The notes under the pieces are model-generated. The model saw only the letters and a list, made by a program, of their open reading frames with translations. It did not search any database and was not told where the DNA came from. A stretch of 40,584 nt of DNA from Lentzea aerocolonigenes (GTDB lineage Bacteria; Actinomycetota; Actinomycetes; Mycobacteriales; Pseudonocardiaceae). Both the position numbers and the translations under genes were made by a program. This document shows positions 10,881 to 19,331 of the stretch, in pieces. The first letter of the stretch is position 1. Every line of letters begins with the position of its first letter. The stretch is from positions 1 to 40,584 of the forward strand of contig NZ_JYJG01000231.1 of assembly GCF_000955955.1 (NCBI RefSeq), read 5' to 3'.

Positions 10881-12095
10881 TCACCACACCACGGGGAGCT
10901 CCCGCAGCGAGTAGACGATCGCGCCGTCGCGGAAGCGGAGTTCGTCGGCGGGCTTGGCCAGAGCCAGTGTGGGAATGCGGGTGATCAACGTCAGCAGAGC
11001 GACCTGAAGCTCCACCCGGGACAGGAACTTCGCGATGCACGAATGGATGCCGTGCCCGAACGCCAGCGGAGTCGAGTCCTTGCGCGTGATGTCCAACGAG
11101 TCGGGGTCGGCATACACCGACGAGTCACGATCGGCGGAGGACAGCAGGGCGATGATCCCCTCCCCCGCCTTGATCGGCTGGCCGGCGATCTCCAGGTCCA
11201 CTTTGGCCACCCGGCCGACACCGCACTGCATGACGTTCTGGTGCCGCAACAGTTCTTCGACGGCACCCACGATGAGGTCCGGGTTCTCGCGCAGCTTCAC
11301 GAGCTGTTCCGGGTGCTCCAGCAGCGTCAGGATGCTCAGAGCGATCGACGACGCCGTCGTGTCGTAGCCTGCCGACAACAGCATCATGCCGATGACCACG
11401 GCTTCTTCGCGTTTGAGCTCGCCCGCGGCCATCTGCTGAGTCACGAGACGGCCCAGCACGTCGTCGGTCGGCTCTTTTTCCTTCTGGGCCACCAGCTTGG
11501 TCAGGTAGCCGAAGAGAGCACCCGCCGCGGCGTTGCGATGTGCCTGGGAGGACGTGGTTTCGACCAGGGTGTTGATCCAGCGGCCGAACGCCAGCCGGTC
11601 CTTGTAAGGGACGCCCAGGAGCTCGCAGACGACGGTCAACGGGATCGGGCGCGCGAAGTGCGTGACCAGGTCGACCGGCTGCGGCAGCTTCAGGATCGCG
11701 TCGATCCGCTCGTCCACCAGCTTCTGCGCCGACGGACGGACCTCCTCGGCCTTCTTCTTGGTGAACATCGACATGATCATGCGCCGGTAGCGGGTGTGGT
11801 CAGGCGGGTCGACCGTCACGAACGCGCCCGGCTGCGGGTCGACCGGGAACAGGTACCGCGGGTAGCCGGGGTTCATCACCTCGGCCGAGAACCGTTCGGT
11901 GTCAGCCAGCAGCGCCCGCACGTCGTGGTAACGGGCGACCAGCCACGCCGTGTCTCCCGCCGGCGTGACGACCTTCTGCACCGGGCGGTCCGCGCGCAGG
12001 CGGCCGTACTCCGGCGGCAGGTCCAGCGGGCGGTGCGGGTCGCGGGCGAACGGGAACGGGCACGCCGAAGCCGGCGCGACTACTTCTTCCGTCAT
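10881..12095 (-). CDS. cytochrome P450
   Basis: Soluble bacterial P450 monooxygenase, 404 aa, normal length. The I-helix motif AGYDTT is at 242-247, ExxR (ELLR) at 281-284, and the haem loop FGHGIHSCIA has ligand C353; the usual Gly after Cys-x is Ala here. The ATG at 12095 has GAAGG eight bases upstream, and that RBS overlaps the stop codon of the CCR gene 11 bp away, so the two are co-transcribed and probably translationally linked. An in-frame extension to 12386 exists but runs antisense-like into CCR coding sequence and was rejected. No ferredoxin gene is adjacent, unlike the carboxylating P450s of polyene clusters (AmphN/PimG type). A late oxidation of the polyketide is the likely role; the site is unknown. 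Confidence 0.93.
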   Translation of the reverse strand: MTEEVVAPASACPFPFARDPHRPLDLPPEYGRLRADRPVQKVVTPAGDTAWLVARYHDVRALLADTERFSAEVMNPGYPRYLFPVDPQPGAFVTVDPPDHTRYRRMIMSMFTKKKAEEVRPSAQKLVDERIDAILKLPQPVDLVTHFARPIPLTVVCELLGVPYKDRLAFGRWINTLVETTSSQAHRNAAAGALFGYLTKLVAQKEKEPTDDVLGRLVTQQMAAGELKREEAVVIGMMLLSAGYDTTASSIALSILTLLEHPEQLVKLRENPDLIVGAVEELLRHQNVMQCGVGRVAKVDLEIAGQPIKAGEGIIALLSSADRDSSVYADPDSLDITRKDSTPLAFGHGIHSCIAKFLSRVELQVALLTLITRIPTLALAKPADELRFRDGAIVYSLRELPVVW

Positions 12096-12106
12096 CGCGG
12101 GAACCT

Positions 12107-13429
12107 TCAGGTAGAGGTGCGGAATCGGTTGATCGCGCCGAGATTTCTGTCGCGCAGCTCGTGGTCCAGCACGCCGAGGCCTTCGGACGGCGCCAGGCAC
12201 AGCACGCCGACCTTGCCCTGGTGCGCGTTGCGGTGCACGTCGAACGCCGCCTGGCCGGTCTCGTCGAGCGAGTACACCTTGGACAGTGTCGGGTGGATCT
12301 TCCCCTTGGCCACCAGGCGGTTCGCCTCCCACGCCTCGCGGTAGTTCGCGAAATGAGAGGACACGATCGACTTCAGGTTCATCCACAGGTAGCGGTTGTC
12401 GTACTGGTGCAGGTAGCCGGAGGTGGAAGCACAGGTGACGATCTTGCCGCCCTTGCGTGCCACGAAAACCGAGGCGCCGAACGTCTCCCGGCCAGGGTGC
12501 TCGAAGACGATGTCCGGGTCCTCGCCGCCGGTCAGCTCACGGATGCGGGCGCCGAAACGCTTCCACTCGCGCGGGTCCTGCGTGTGCTCGTCCTTCCAGA
12601 ACTGATAACCCTCGGCAGAGCGGTCGATGATCAGCGAGGCACCCATCGCACGGCAGAGCGCGGCCTTGTCCGGCGATGACACGACGCAGACAGGAGTCGC
12701 GCCGCCGTTCAACGCGAACTGCGTGGCGTACGAACCGAGTCCGCCGGAAGCACCCCAGATCAGGACCGTGTCGCCCTGCTTCATGTTGCCGCCGTTGACC
12801 GACACGAGCTGCCGGTACGCGGTGGAGTTCACGAGACCGGGAGAAGCGGCCTCTTCCCACGTCAGGTGCTCGGGCTTCGGCATCAGCTGGTTCGCCTTGA
12901 CCAAAGCCAGATCGGCCAGACCGCCGAAGTTCGTCTCGAAACCCCAGATCCGCTGCCGCGGGTCCAGCATCGTGTCGTTGTGGCCGTCAGGGTGCTCCAG
13001 CGGCACGTCCAGGCAGTGCGCGACAACCCGATCGCCCGGCTTCCACACGGAAACACCAGGCCCGACGCGCAGCACGACACCGGCGAGATCGGAACCCACC
13101 ACGTGGTACGGCAAAGCATGCCGGCCACCGAGGCGACGCAGGAACCCGAACGTCGACACCGGCTCGAAGATCGACGTCCACACCGTGTTGTAGTTGATCG
13201 CGGACGCCATCACGGCGATCAACGCCTCGCCAGGAGCCAGCGGGGGCGTCGCGACCTCGCGGACCTTCAGCGACCGCCGCGGGTCCTTGTCGCGCGACGA
13301 GAGGCCCGCGAACATGTCCGCGTCGGTCTCCTCCACGACCACCGCGCGGTAGCTGCCGGGCACCGGTAGCGCCTCGAAGTCCCGCGCCACCGCGTCGTCC
13401 GATTCGATGGCGCTGAGGATTTCGCTCAT
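12107..13429 (-). CDS. ccr: crotonyl-CoA carboxylase/reductase
   Basis: NADPH-dependent reductive carboxylase of the medium-chain dehydrogenase/reductase family. It turns crotonyl-CoA (or longer 2-enoyl-CoA) plus CO2 into ethylmalonyl-CoA (or an alkylmalonyl-CoA), a PKS extender unit. 440 aa, close to the family length. Recognisable stretches are the N-terminal AINYNTVWTSIFEP, GSDLAGVV, the nucleotide-binding IWGASGGLGSYATQ and FEHPGRETFGASVFV in the catalytic part. Start ATG at 13429 with AGGG just upstream. First gene of the CCR-P450 operon, transcribed away from the ABC exporter pair. Placement inside a PKS cluster indicates a dedicated extender supply, but neither AT visible here has an ethylmalonyl signature, so the user must be another module or a starter unit. 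Which chain length it prefers cannot be told by eye. Confidence 0.95.
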   Translation of the reverse strand: MSEILSAIESDDAVARDFEALPVPGSYRAVVVEETDADMFAGLSSRDKDPRRSLKVREVATPPLAPGEALIAVMASAINYNTVWTSIFEPVSTFGFLRRLGGRHALPYHVVGSDLAGVVLRVGPGVSVWKPGDRVVAHCLDVPLEHPDGHNDTMLDPRQRIWGFETNFGGLADLALVKANQLMPKPEHLTWEEAASPGLVNSTAYRQLVSVNGGNMKQGDTVLIWGASGGLGSYATQFALNGGATPVCVVSSPDKAALCRAMGASLIIDRSAEGYQFWKDEHTQDPREWKRFGARIRELTGGEDPDIVFEHPGRETFGASVFVARKGGKIVTCASTSGYLHQYDNRYLWMNLKSIVSSHFANYREAWEANRLVAKGKIHPTLSKVYSLDETGQAAFDVHRNAHQGKVGVLCLAPSEGLGVLDHELRDRNLGAINRFRTST

Positions 13430-13467
13430 GCCCTAGACGGTAGGAGAGCGAACGCTAGGGAATCTCC
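13430..13467. promoter_or_regulatory. 38-bp divergent intergenic region between ccr and the ABC exporter
   Basis: The gap is too short for two independent full promoters. It is bounded by an inverted repeat, CCCTAG at its left and CTAGGG at its right, so both divergent genes get an AGGG Shine-Dalgarno-like element. On the minus strand TACCGT sits seven bases before the ccr ATG, which would fit a -10 box for a leaderless transcript. Promoter elements for at least one gene must reach into the opposite coding sequence, coupling the two units. Confidence 0.4.
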
Positions 13468-15222
13468 GTGAGAAACTGCGGTCTGCTGGACCGCGTGCTC
13501 GTCAGATTCCTGAACCACCACCTCCGGCCCTACCGGGGAACACTCGTGCTCCTGGTGGCGCTGCAGCTGGTCCAGACAGCCGCGACCCTGCTGCTGCCCA
13601 CGCTCAACGCGCAGATCATCGACAACGGGGTGCTCCGAGGCGACGCCGGCTACATCTGGAGCACCGGACTGACCATGCTCGGCGTGGCGGCCGTGCAGAT
13701 CCTCACCGCGAGCGGCGCCATGCTGCTCAGCTCCCGCGCGTCCTCCGGTCTCGGCCGGGATCTGCGGCAGAAGGTGTTCCGCAAGGTGATGAACCTCAGT
13801 GCCCGCGAGGTCGACCAGATCGGCGCGCCGTCGCTGATCACCAGGACCGTCAACGACGTCGGGCAGGTCCAGAGCATCGTGCTGACCACCGCGGACGTCG
13901 CGGTGTCGGCGATCATCATGTGCGTCGGCGGTGTCGCGCTGGCGCTGGTGCAGGACGTGCCGGTGTCCACGATCCTGATCGCGCTGGTCGCGATCGTGAT
14001 CATCGGTCTCGTGCTGATGCTGGGCAGGCTCTCGCCGTTCTACGAGGCCGTGCAGCGCTTCCTAGACCGCATCAACCACCTGCTGCGCGAGCAGATCACC
14101 GGCGTGCGGGTGATCCGGGCGTTCGTCCGCGACCCGCACGAACGCGGCCGCTTCGACGCCACGAACCGCGACCTCTACGGCACCTCGCGCCGGGTCGGCC
14201 AGATCATGGCGGCGATGCCGGTGATGGTCATGACCATCATGAACGTGCTGACCATCGCGATCATCTGGTTCTCCGGCCACCGCATCAACGACGGCAGCAT
14301 GCAGCTCGGCGCACTGCTCGCGCTGCTGTCCTACATCACGCTGATCATCGTCGCGATCATCATGGCGATGCTGGTGTTCACCGAGGCCCCGCGCGCCGCG
14401 GTGTCGGCGGGCCGCGTGAACGAGGTGCTGCAGGCGGAATCGAGCATCAAGCAGCCGGAGAAGCCCATCACGGCAATGCGGACGCGTGGGCACCTGGAGT
14501 TGCGCGGCGCCACGTTCGGCTATCCCGGCGCCGAGAAACCGGTGCTGCGGGACATCGACCTCGTGGCCAGGCCGGGCGAGACGATCGCGATCCTGGGCAG
14601 CACGGGCAGCGGCAAGTCGACGCTGCTGTCGTTGGCTCTGAGGCTCTACGACGTCACGGGCGGCCAGGTGCGGATCAACGGCGTGGACATCCGCGACCTC
14701 GACCCGTTGGCACTGCACAAGGTCATCGGGTACGTGCCGCAGAAGGCTCACCTGTTCAGCGGCACGATCGCGTCGAACCTCCGCTACGGCGCGGAAGACG
14801 CGACCGACGACGAGCTGTGGCACGCGCTGGAGATCGCGCAGGCCGCCGAGTTCGTCCGGCCGCTCGGTCTCGACGCGCCGATCACGCAGGGCGGAACGAA
14901 CGTCTCAGGTGGACAGAGACAACGACTCGCCATCGCCAGGACGTTGGTGCGCAGGCCCGAGATCTACCTGCTCGACGACTGCTTCTCCGCACTCGACCTC
15001 GGCACCGAGGCCCGTCTGCGCACAGCGCTGGAACAAGAACTCGGCACCGCCACCATCCTGCTGGTCACCCAGCGGATCAGCACCGTCGAGGCGGCGTCGC
15101 GGGTCGTCGTGCTGGAGGACGGCCAGGTCGTCGGCTCCGGCACGCACGCCGAGCTGATCGCGGCCAACCAGACCTACCGGGAGATCGCCGGCTCCCAGCC
15201 TGTGGGAGGGGCCGTCCGATGA
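13468..15222 (+). CDS. ABC exporter half-transporter, degenerate ATPase half
   Basis: Type IV (MsbA-like) ABC exporter, 584 aa: six transmembrane helices in roughly residues 20-300 followed by one nucleotide-binding domain. Walker A is GSTGSGKST, the Q-loop is in YVPQKAHLF and the signature is VSGGQ. Two catalytic positions are altered: Walker B ends LLDD, so Asp replaces the catalytic Glu, and the switch-loop His is Gln (VTQRIST). This pattern marks the degenerate half of heterodimeric exporters such as TM287/288. GTG start with AGGG upstream. Its stop overlaps the start of the partner (ATGA). In polyene clusters a similar pair (NysG/NysH, AmphG/AmphH) is thought to export the product; that role here is inferred from context. 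Confidence 0.94.
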   Translation: MRNCGLLDRVLVRFLNHHLRPYRGTLVLLVALQLVQTAATLLLPTLNAQIIDNGVLRGDAGYIWSTGLTMLGVAAVQILTASGAMLLSSRASSGLGRDLRQKVFRKVMNLSAREVDQIGAPSLITRTVNDVGQVQSIVLTTADVAVSAIIMCVGGVALALVQDVPVSTILIALVAIVIIGLVLMLGRLSPFYEAVQRFLDRINHLLREQITGVRVIRAFVRDPHERGRFDATNRDLYGTSRRVGQIMAAMPVMVMTIMNVLTIAIIWFSGHRINDGSMQLGALLALLSYITLIIVAIIMAMLVFTEAPRAAVSAGRVNEVLQAESSIKQPEKPITAMRTRGHLELRGATFGYPGAEKPVLRDIDLVARPGETIAILGSTGSGKSTLLSLALRLYDVTGGQVRINGVDIRDLDPLALHKVIGYVPQKAHLFSGTIASNLRYGAEDATDDELWHALEIAQAAEFVRPLGLDAPITQGGTNVSGGQRQRLAIARTLVRRPEIYLLDDCFSALDLGTEARLRTALEQELGTATILLVTQRISTVEAASRVVVLEDGQVVGSGTHAELIAANQTYREIAGSQPVGGAVR

Positions 15223-17105
15223 CACTGCTCGCCGATCCCGAACTCACGACGACAGCACCTGAGGAGAAGAAACCCGGCGCCACGAAACGACTGTTCGGGT
15301 TGCTGTTGCCGTACAAGGGAAAGCTCGTCGTGATCGGCTCGCTCGCGGTCGTGACGATCGGGCTCAACCTGCTCGGCCCGATCCTGCTCGGCCGCGCCAC
15401 CGACCTCATCTTCACCGGCCTGGTCAGCCGCGGCCTGCCCGCCGGCGCCACCCAGGAGCAGATCCTGGCCCAGCTGCGCGACGAGGGCAAGGACACGCTC
15501 GCCAACGTCATCAGCACCGTCCACATCGTCCCCGGACAGGGCGTCGACTTCCCGGCACTCGGCCTGCTGCTGCTGTTCATCCTCGGCCTGTACGTGATCG
15601 GCTCGCTGTCGATGCTGGTGCAGGGCTGGGTCGTCAACAACATCGTCCAGCACGCCGTCTACAAGCTGCGCGAGGAGATCGACGCGAAGCTCACCCGGCT
15701 TCCGCTGGCCTACTTCGACCGCAACCCGCGCGGCGAGGTCCTTTCCCGTGTCTCCAACGACGTCGACAACCTGCAGCGGACCGTGCAGCTGTCCATCGGC
15801 CAGATGCTGACGAGCGTCGTCAGCGTCGCCGGCGTGCTGGCGATCATGCTGGTGATCTCCGTCGAACTGGCCGTGCTGGTGCTGATCTGCGTGCCGATCG
15901 CGCTGGTGCTGGCGGCGTGGATCTCCAAGCGCGCCATGCCTAAGTTCGCCCAGCAGTGGCAGTCGACCGGGGCGTTGAACGCGCACGTCGAGGAGATGTA
16001 CAGCGGGCACGCGCTGATCACCGCGTTCGGGCGGCAGGAGCAGGCGGCGCGGGAGTTCGCCGAGCGCAACGAGACCATGTACCGGTCGTCGTTCGGCGCC
16101 CAGGCGATCTCCGGGCTGATCGGGCCGGCCACGAGGTTCATCACCGACCTCAACTACGTGCTCGTGGCCGTGGTGGGGGCTTTGAGGGTCGCCACCGGCA
16201 CCGTGTCGATCGGTGACGTGCAGGCGTTCATCCAGTACTCCGGCATGTTCTCCCGGCCGATCATCGACGTCGCGAACTTCTCCGGCCAGCTGCAGTCCGG
16301 AATCGCGTCCGCCCAGCGGGTGTTCGAGCTGCTGGACGAGCCGGAGCAGTCGCCGGCTCCGGCCGACCCGGCGAAGGTCTCGCCCGTGCGCGGGCACGTC
16401 GAGTTCTCGCACGTGTCGTTCCGGTACGTGCCGGAGAAGCCGCTGATCGACGACCTGTCGCTCACCGCCTCCCCCGGCCAGCTCGTCGCGATCGTCGGGC
16501 CGACCGGTGCGGGCAAGACGACGCTGGGCAACCTGCTGCTGCGGTTCTACGAGCTCGATGACGGCCGGATCCTGTTGGACGGCACCGACATCACCGCGAT
16601 GACCCGCGAGGACCTCCGCTCCGCCATCGGGCTGGTCTCGCAGGACACGTGGCTGTTCGAGGGCACGATCGCCGAGAACATCGCCTACGGACGGCCCGGC
16701 GCGACCCGCGAAGAGGTCGTCGAAGCGGCGAAAGCCATGTGCGTGGACCGGTTCGTGCGGTCGCTGCCCGACGGCTACGACACCGTGCTCGACGAGGAGC
16801 ACGGCGGGCTGTCCGCGGGTGAAAGGCAGCTGATCACGCTCGCCCGCGCCTTCCTCGCCCAGCCCGCGATCCTGCTGCTGGACGAGGCCACGTCGTCGAT
16901 CGACACCCGCACGGAAGTCCTGATCCAGCAGGCGATGACGTCGCTGAGGGCAGGCAGGACGAGCTTCGTCATCGCGCACCGGCTGTCCACGATCCGCAAC
17001 GCCGACCTGATCGTCGTGATGGATCAGGGCGCGGTGGTGGAACGGGGTACGCACGAGGAACTCATTGCCGCCAACGGGTTCTACGCCCGCCTCTACACCG
17101 CCTGA
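15219..17105 (+). CDS. ABC exporter half-transporter, catalytic half
   Basis: Second half of the exporter, 628 aa, translationally coupled by a 4-bp ATGA overlap. A cytosolic N-terminal arm (MTLLADPELTTTAPEEKK) precedes the membrane domain. The domain includes a long insert between helices 1 and 2, about residues 70-110. The nucleotide-binding domain has Walker A GPTGAGKTT, Q-loop LVSQDTWLF, Walker B LLLDEATSS with catalytic Glu, and switch His in IAHRLST. Its signature is LSAGE instead of LSGGQ. The intact Walker residues here pair with the intact VSGGQ of the partner, while this poor signature faces the partner's degenerate Walker site. That reciprocal arrangement supports an obligate heterodimer. 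Probable efflux or self-resistance for the polyketide; substrate unproven. Confidence 0.94.
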   Translation: MTLLADPELTTTAPEEKKPGATKRLFGLLLPYKGKLVVIGSLAVVTIGLNLLGPILLGRATDLIFTGLVSRGLPAGATQEQILAQLRDEGKDTLANVISTVHIVPGQGVDFPALGLLLLFILGLYVIGSLSMLVQGWVVNNIVQHAVYKLREEIDAKLTRLPLAYFDRNPRGEVLSRVSNDVDNLQRTVQLSIGQMLTSVVSVAGVLAIMLVISVELAVLVLICVPIALVLAAWISKRAMPKFAQQWQSTGALNAHVEEMYSGHALITAFGRQEQAAREFAERNETMYRSSFGAQAISGLIGPATRFITDLNYVLVAVVGALRVATGTVSIGDVQAFIQYSGMFSRPIIDVANFSGQLQSGIASAQRVFELLDEPEQSPAPADPAKVSPVRGHVEFSHVSFRYVPEKPLIDDLSLTASPGQLVAIVGPTGAGKTTLGNLLLRFYELDDGRILLDGTDITAMTREDLRSAIGLVSQDTWLFEGTIAENIAYGRPGATREEVVEAAKAMCVDRFVRSLPDGYDTVLDEEHGGLSAGERQLITLARAFLAQPAILLLDEATSSIDTRTEVLIQQAMTSLRAGRTSFVIAHRLSTIRNADLIVVMDQGAVVERGTHEELIAANGFYARLYTA

Positions 17106-17148
17106 AATCGGTCGCCACCGGGCCGGCGGCCGTGTCACGCTCGTGCGC

Positions 17149-17613
17149 ATGCACATCGACACGCCGCTCGGCCCGGTGACGTTCGTGGCGCGGCCCGGCG
17201 CGGACGTGGTCATCAGCAAGGCCGAGCCCCGAATTCCCGACCACTTCCCGCGGGTGACGCTGTGGACCGCGACCTTCCGGTTCGCCGCGAGGCAGGACGT
17301 GGAGGTCACCGCTCGTCTGACCGCGACGGCGCCCGACGTCGGCGGCGGCCCCGGTTCCGGCGAGTGGCTCGACGCCGTCACGCTCGAGAACGACTCGGCG
17401 ACGGTGTCCATCGGCGGACCGGACGAGGACCGCCTGCTGGAGGAGCTGGGCGTCGAGGGAACCGTGGAGTACCTCGACGACCGCACGATCACCTGGCGGT
17501 TGTCCTCGGCGGCCGAGCTGACCATCGCGGTGGCGTGGAGCGAGCTGACCTCGCATCCCGCGACCTGGGTGGCGGTCGACCTGCCGTTCCGGAACCAGTG
17601 GCGTGGCCCCTAG
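17149..17613 (+). CDS. hypothetical protein, unknown function
   Basis: 154 aa from the ATG at 17149 (MHIDTPLGPVTF..); a GTG two codons earlier is an alternative start. I do not recognise a family. It has no signal peptide, membrane segment or Cys. Alternating hydrophobic residues and many Thr/Val suggest a beta-rich soluble fold. It starts 43 bp after the ABC exporter on the same strand, so it may be the last gene of that operon. Its TAG stop lies in a CTAG tetranucleotide that also supplies the TAG stop of the opposing gene. GC-ending codons support it as a real gene. Confidence 0.65.
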   Translation: MHIDTPLGPVTFVARPGADVVISKAEPRIPDHFPRVTLWTATFRFAARQDVEVTARLTATAPDVGGGPGSGEWLDAVTLENDSATVSIGGPDEDRLLEELGVEGTVEYLDDRTITWRLSSAAELTIAVAWSELTSHPATWVAVDLPFRNQWRGP

Positions 17614-18251
17614 CCCAGCACGAACGGGATCGCGAGATCTCCCAGCTCGGCGCGCTCCGCTTCGGTCGGCGCGCGCCGACCCGTTCCCACCAGCAGCACG
17701 TCGGCATCGGACCACGCCACCGGGAACGCGCCCGCGATCTGCTCCAGCATCTCGCGGCAGCGGGCCAGGGTTTCCAGAGGCGGACCAGCGGCTTCCGGAA
17801 GGTGCATGACCAGGTCGAGGTGGTGCAGCGTCCACTCCCAGACGTACGCGCCGAGGTAGCCGGACGTGCACAGCACCATGTCCTGCGTGCTGACCTTGAG
17901 CGTCGGATCGGCCAGCTCAGCGGCCCGCAACGCCGCCCGCCCCACGTCGTCCACGTGGTGCTTCAGCATCCACGGTTCGCCGTAGGCCGCCGCGAGCCGC
18001 ACGGTCAACGCGGCCAGCGGATCGTCGGACGGCGAATCGGAAGCCTTCCAGTACGTCACGGAATCATGCGTGACCGGGTCCGCGGTCGGTGTGACCAGCG
18101 TGATCAGCACGTCCTGCGCGTCGATCACGAGGTGGCACACGAGATCCCGCACCAGCCAGCCCGCACACCCGGACGGCCTGCCGAAATCGTCGTCGGAAAG
18201 CTCACCCACCGTTTCGAGCAGCGCCCCCAGGGAAAGCGAAAAAAGATCCAC
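17610..18251 (-). CDS. maleylpyruvate isomerase-like (DinB-fold) metal-binding protein
   Basis: 213 aa protein of the DinB / mycothiol-dependent maleylpyruvate isomerase N-terminal superfamily. A helical-bundle start (LSLGALLETVGELSDDDFGRPSGCAGW) is followed by H40 in RDLVCHL and by E139 and H143 in VWEWTLHHLDL. This His / Glu-x3-His set matches the metal triad of maleylpyruvate isomerase (H52, E144, H148). Members often act as mycothiol- or other thiol-dependent transferases; the exact reaction here is unknown. The GTG start lies inside the stem of the terminator after the GDP-mannose dehydratase gene, with the U-run falling in codons 3-4, and no good RBS precedes it. The true start or its promoter may therefore be unusual. 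A function in polyketide tailoring is possible but only positional. Confidence 0.72.
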   Translation of the reverse strand: MDLFSLSLGALLETVGELSDDDFGRPSGCAGWLVRDLVCHLVIDAQDVLITLVTPTADPVTHDSVTYWKASDSPSDDPLAALTVRLAAAYGEPWMLKHHVDDVGRAALRAAELADPTLKVSTQDMVLCTSGYLGAYVWEWTLHHLDLVMHLPEAAGPPLETLARCREMLEQIAGAFPVAWSDADVLLVGTGRRAPTEAERAELGDLAIPFVLG

Positions 18252-18278
18252 AGCCGCAAAACTACAGCGGCTGCGGAT
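18239..18278 (-). terminator. intrinsic terminator of the TEII-gmd operon
   Basis: On the minus strand ATCCGCAGCCGC pairs with GCGGCTGTGGAT, 12 bp with one G-U pair, closing a 9-nt loop. CTTTTTT follows immediately. It begins 15 bp after the stop codon of the GDP-mannose dehydratase gene. It overlaps the annotated start of the maleylpyruvate-isomerase-like gene. Confidence 0.85.
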
Positions 18279-18293
18279 CCGGGGCAGATGGAT

Positions 18294-19331
18294 CTACCAG
18301 CTGGCGGCGGCCAGCAGGTCGCCGTACTCGTGCTCGGTGGCGACGTGCTTCAGGTCGGCCTCCACCATCATCTTCATCAGCGACGAGAAGTCGACCTCCG
18401 GCTTCCAGCCGAGCTCACCGCGCACGCGGGTGGTGTCGGCGCACAGGATCTCGACCTCGGCCGGGCGGACCAGCACCGGGTCGATGTAGACGTAGTCCTC
18501 CCAGTTGAGGCCGACGTGCTCGAACGCCAGGCGCACCGCGTCGCGCACCGAGTGCATCTCGCCGGTGCCGACGACGTAGTCCTCCGGCTCGTCCTGCTGC
18601 AGCATCATGTGCATGGCGCGCACGTAGTCGCCCGCGAAACCCCAGTCGCGCAACGCGTCCAGGTTGCCCAGGGCCAGCTTGTCCTGCAGTCCCTGGGCGA
18701 TCTTCGCGACACCGAGGGAGATCTTGCGGGTCACGAACTCCGCGCCGCGGCGCGGTGACTCGTGGTTGAACAGGATGCCGCCGACCGCGTACATGCCGAA
18801 CGACTCGCGGTAGTTGCGGGTGATGAAGTGGCCGTACGCCTTCGCGACGCCGTACGGGCTGCGGGGGTGGAAGATCGTGGTCTCGCGCTGCGGCGTCTCG
18901 GCCGCCTTGCCGTACATCTCCGACGACGACGCCTGGTAGAAGCGGATGTTCTTGGCCGAAGCGCCGTTGTGGCGGCTGCTGGACAGGCCCGAGACGATGC
19001 GGATCGCCTCCAGCACGCGCAGCACGCCCATGGCGTTGACCTCGGTGACGAGCTCGGCCTGCTGCCACGACATCGGCACGAACGAGATGGCGCCGAGGTT
19101 GTAGACCTCGTCCGGCTGCACCAGGTCCACAGCGGACACCAGCGACGCCTGGTCCATCAGGTCACCGTCCACGAAGGACAGTTCGGACATCAGCCGCGAC
19201 ACCCGCATCTTGCGCGGGTTCGCCTGTCCCCTCATCAATCCCCACACCTGGTAGCCCTGCTTCAGCAGGTGCTCGGCGAGGTACGACCCGTCCTGCCCGG
19301 TGATCCCGGTGATCAGTGCCCGCTTGGTCAT
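18294..19331 (-). CDS. gmd: GDP-mannose 4,6-dehydratase
   Basis: Short-chain dehydrogenase converting GDP-D-mannose to GDP-4-keto-6-deoxy-D-mannose, the first dedicated step to GDP-linked deoxysugars such as fucose, rhamnose and mycosamine. 345 aa, full length. The NADP-binding GITGQDGSYL is at 9-18. The catalytic set S136, E138, Y160 and K164 (SSSEMYG, YGVAK) matches E. coli GMD T132/E134/Y156/K160. LFNHESPRRG and the C-terminal DPVLVRPAEV are typical of the family. The ATG at 19331 has AGAGGA seven bases upstream. It is the second gene of a two-gene unit after the TEII and ends at an intrinsic terminator. In nystatin and amphotericin clusters the homologue (NysDIII/AmphDIII) supplies mycosamine; here that pathway is an inference, since partner sugar genes are outside the window. 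Confidence 0.95.
   Translation of the reverse strand: MTKRALITGITGQDGSYLAEHLLKQGYQVWGLMRGQANPRKMRVSRLMSELSFVDGDLMDQASLVSAVDLVQPDEVYNLGAISFVPMSWQQAELVTEVNAMGVLRVLEAIRIVSGLSSSRHNGASAKNIRFYQASSSEMYGKAAETPQRETTIFHPRSPYGVAKAYGHFITRNYRESFGMYAVGGILFNHESPRRGAEFVTRKISLGVAKIAQGLQDKLALGNLDALRDWGFAGDYVRAMHMMLQQDEPEDYVVGTGEMHSVRDAVRLAFEHVGLNWEDYVYIDPVLVRPAEVEILCADTTRVRGELGWKPEVDFSSLMKMMVEADLKHVATEHEYGDLLAAASW

Noticed and set aside
12096..12386. 97-residue N-terminal extension of the first P450
   Set aside because: It overlaps CCR coding sequence, is Arg/Pro/Gly-rich without P450 character, and the ATG at 12095 has a good ribosome site.
15174..17525. 783-codon minus-strand frame opposite the second exporter gene
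   Set aside because: The plus strand encodes a complete ABC exporter with all motifs; the minus translation is His/Arg/Asp-rich shadow.
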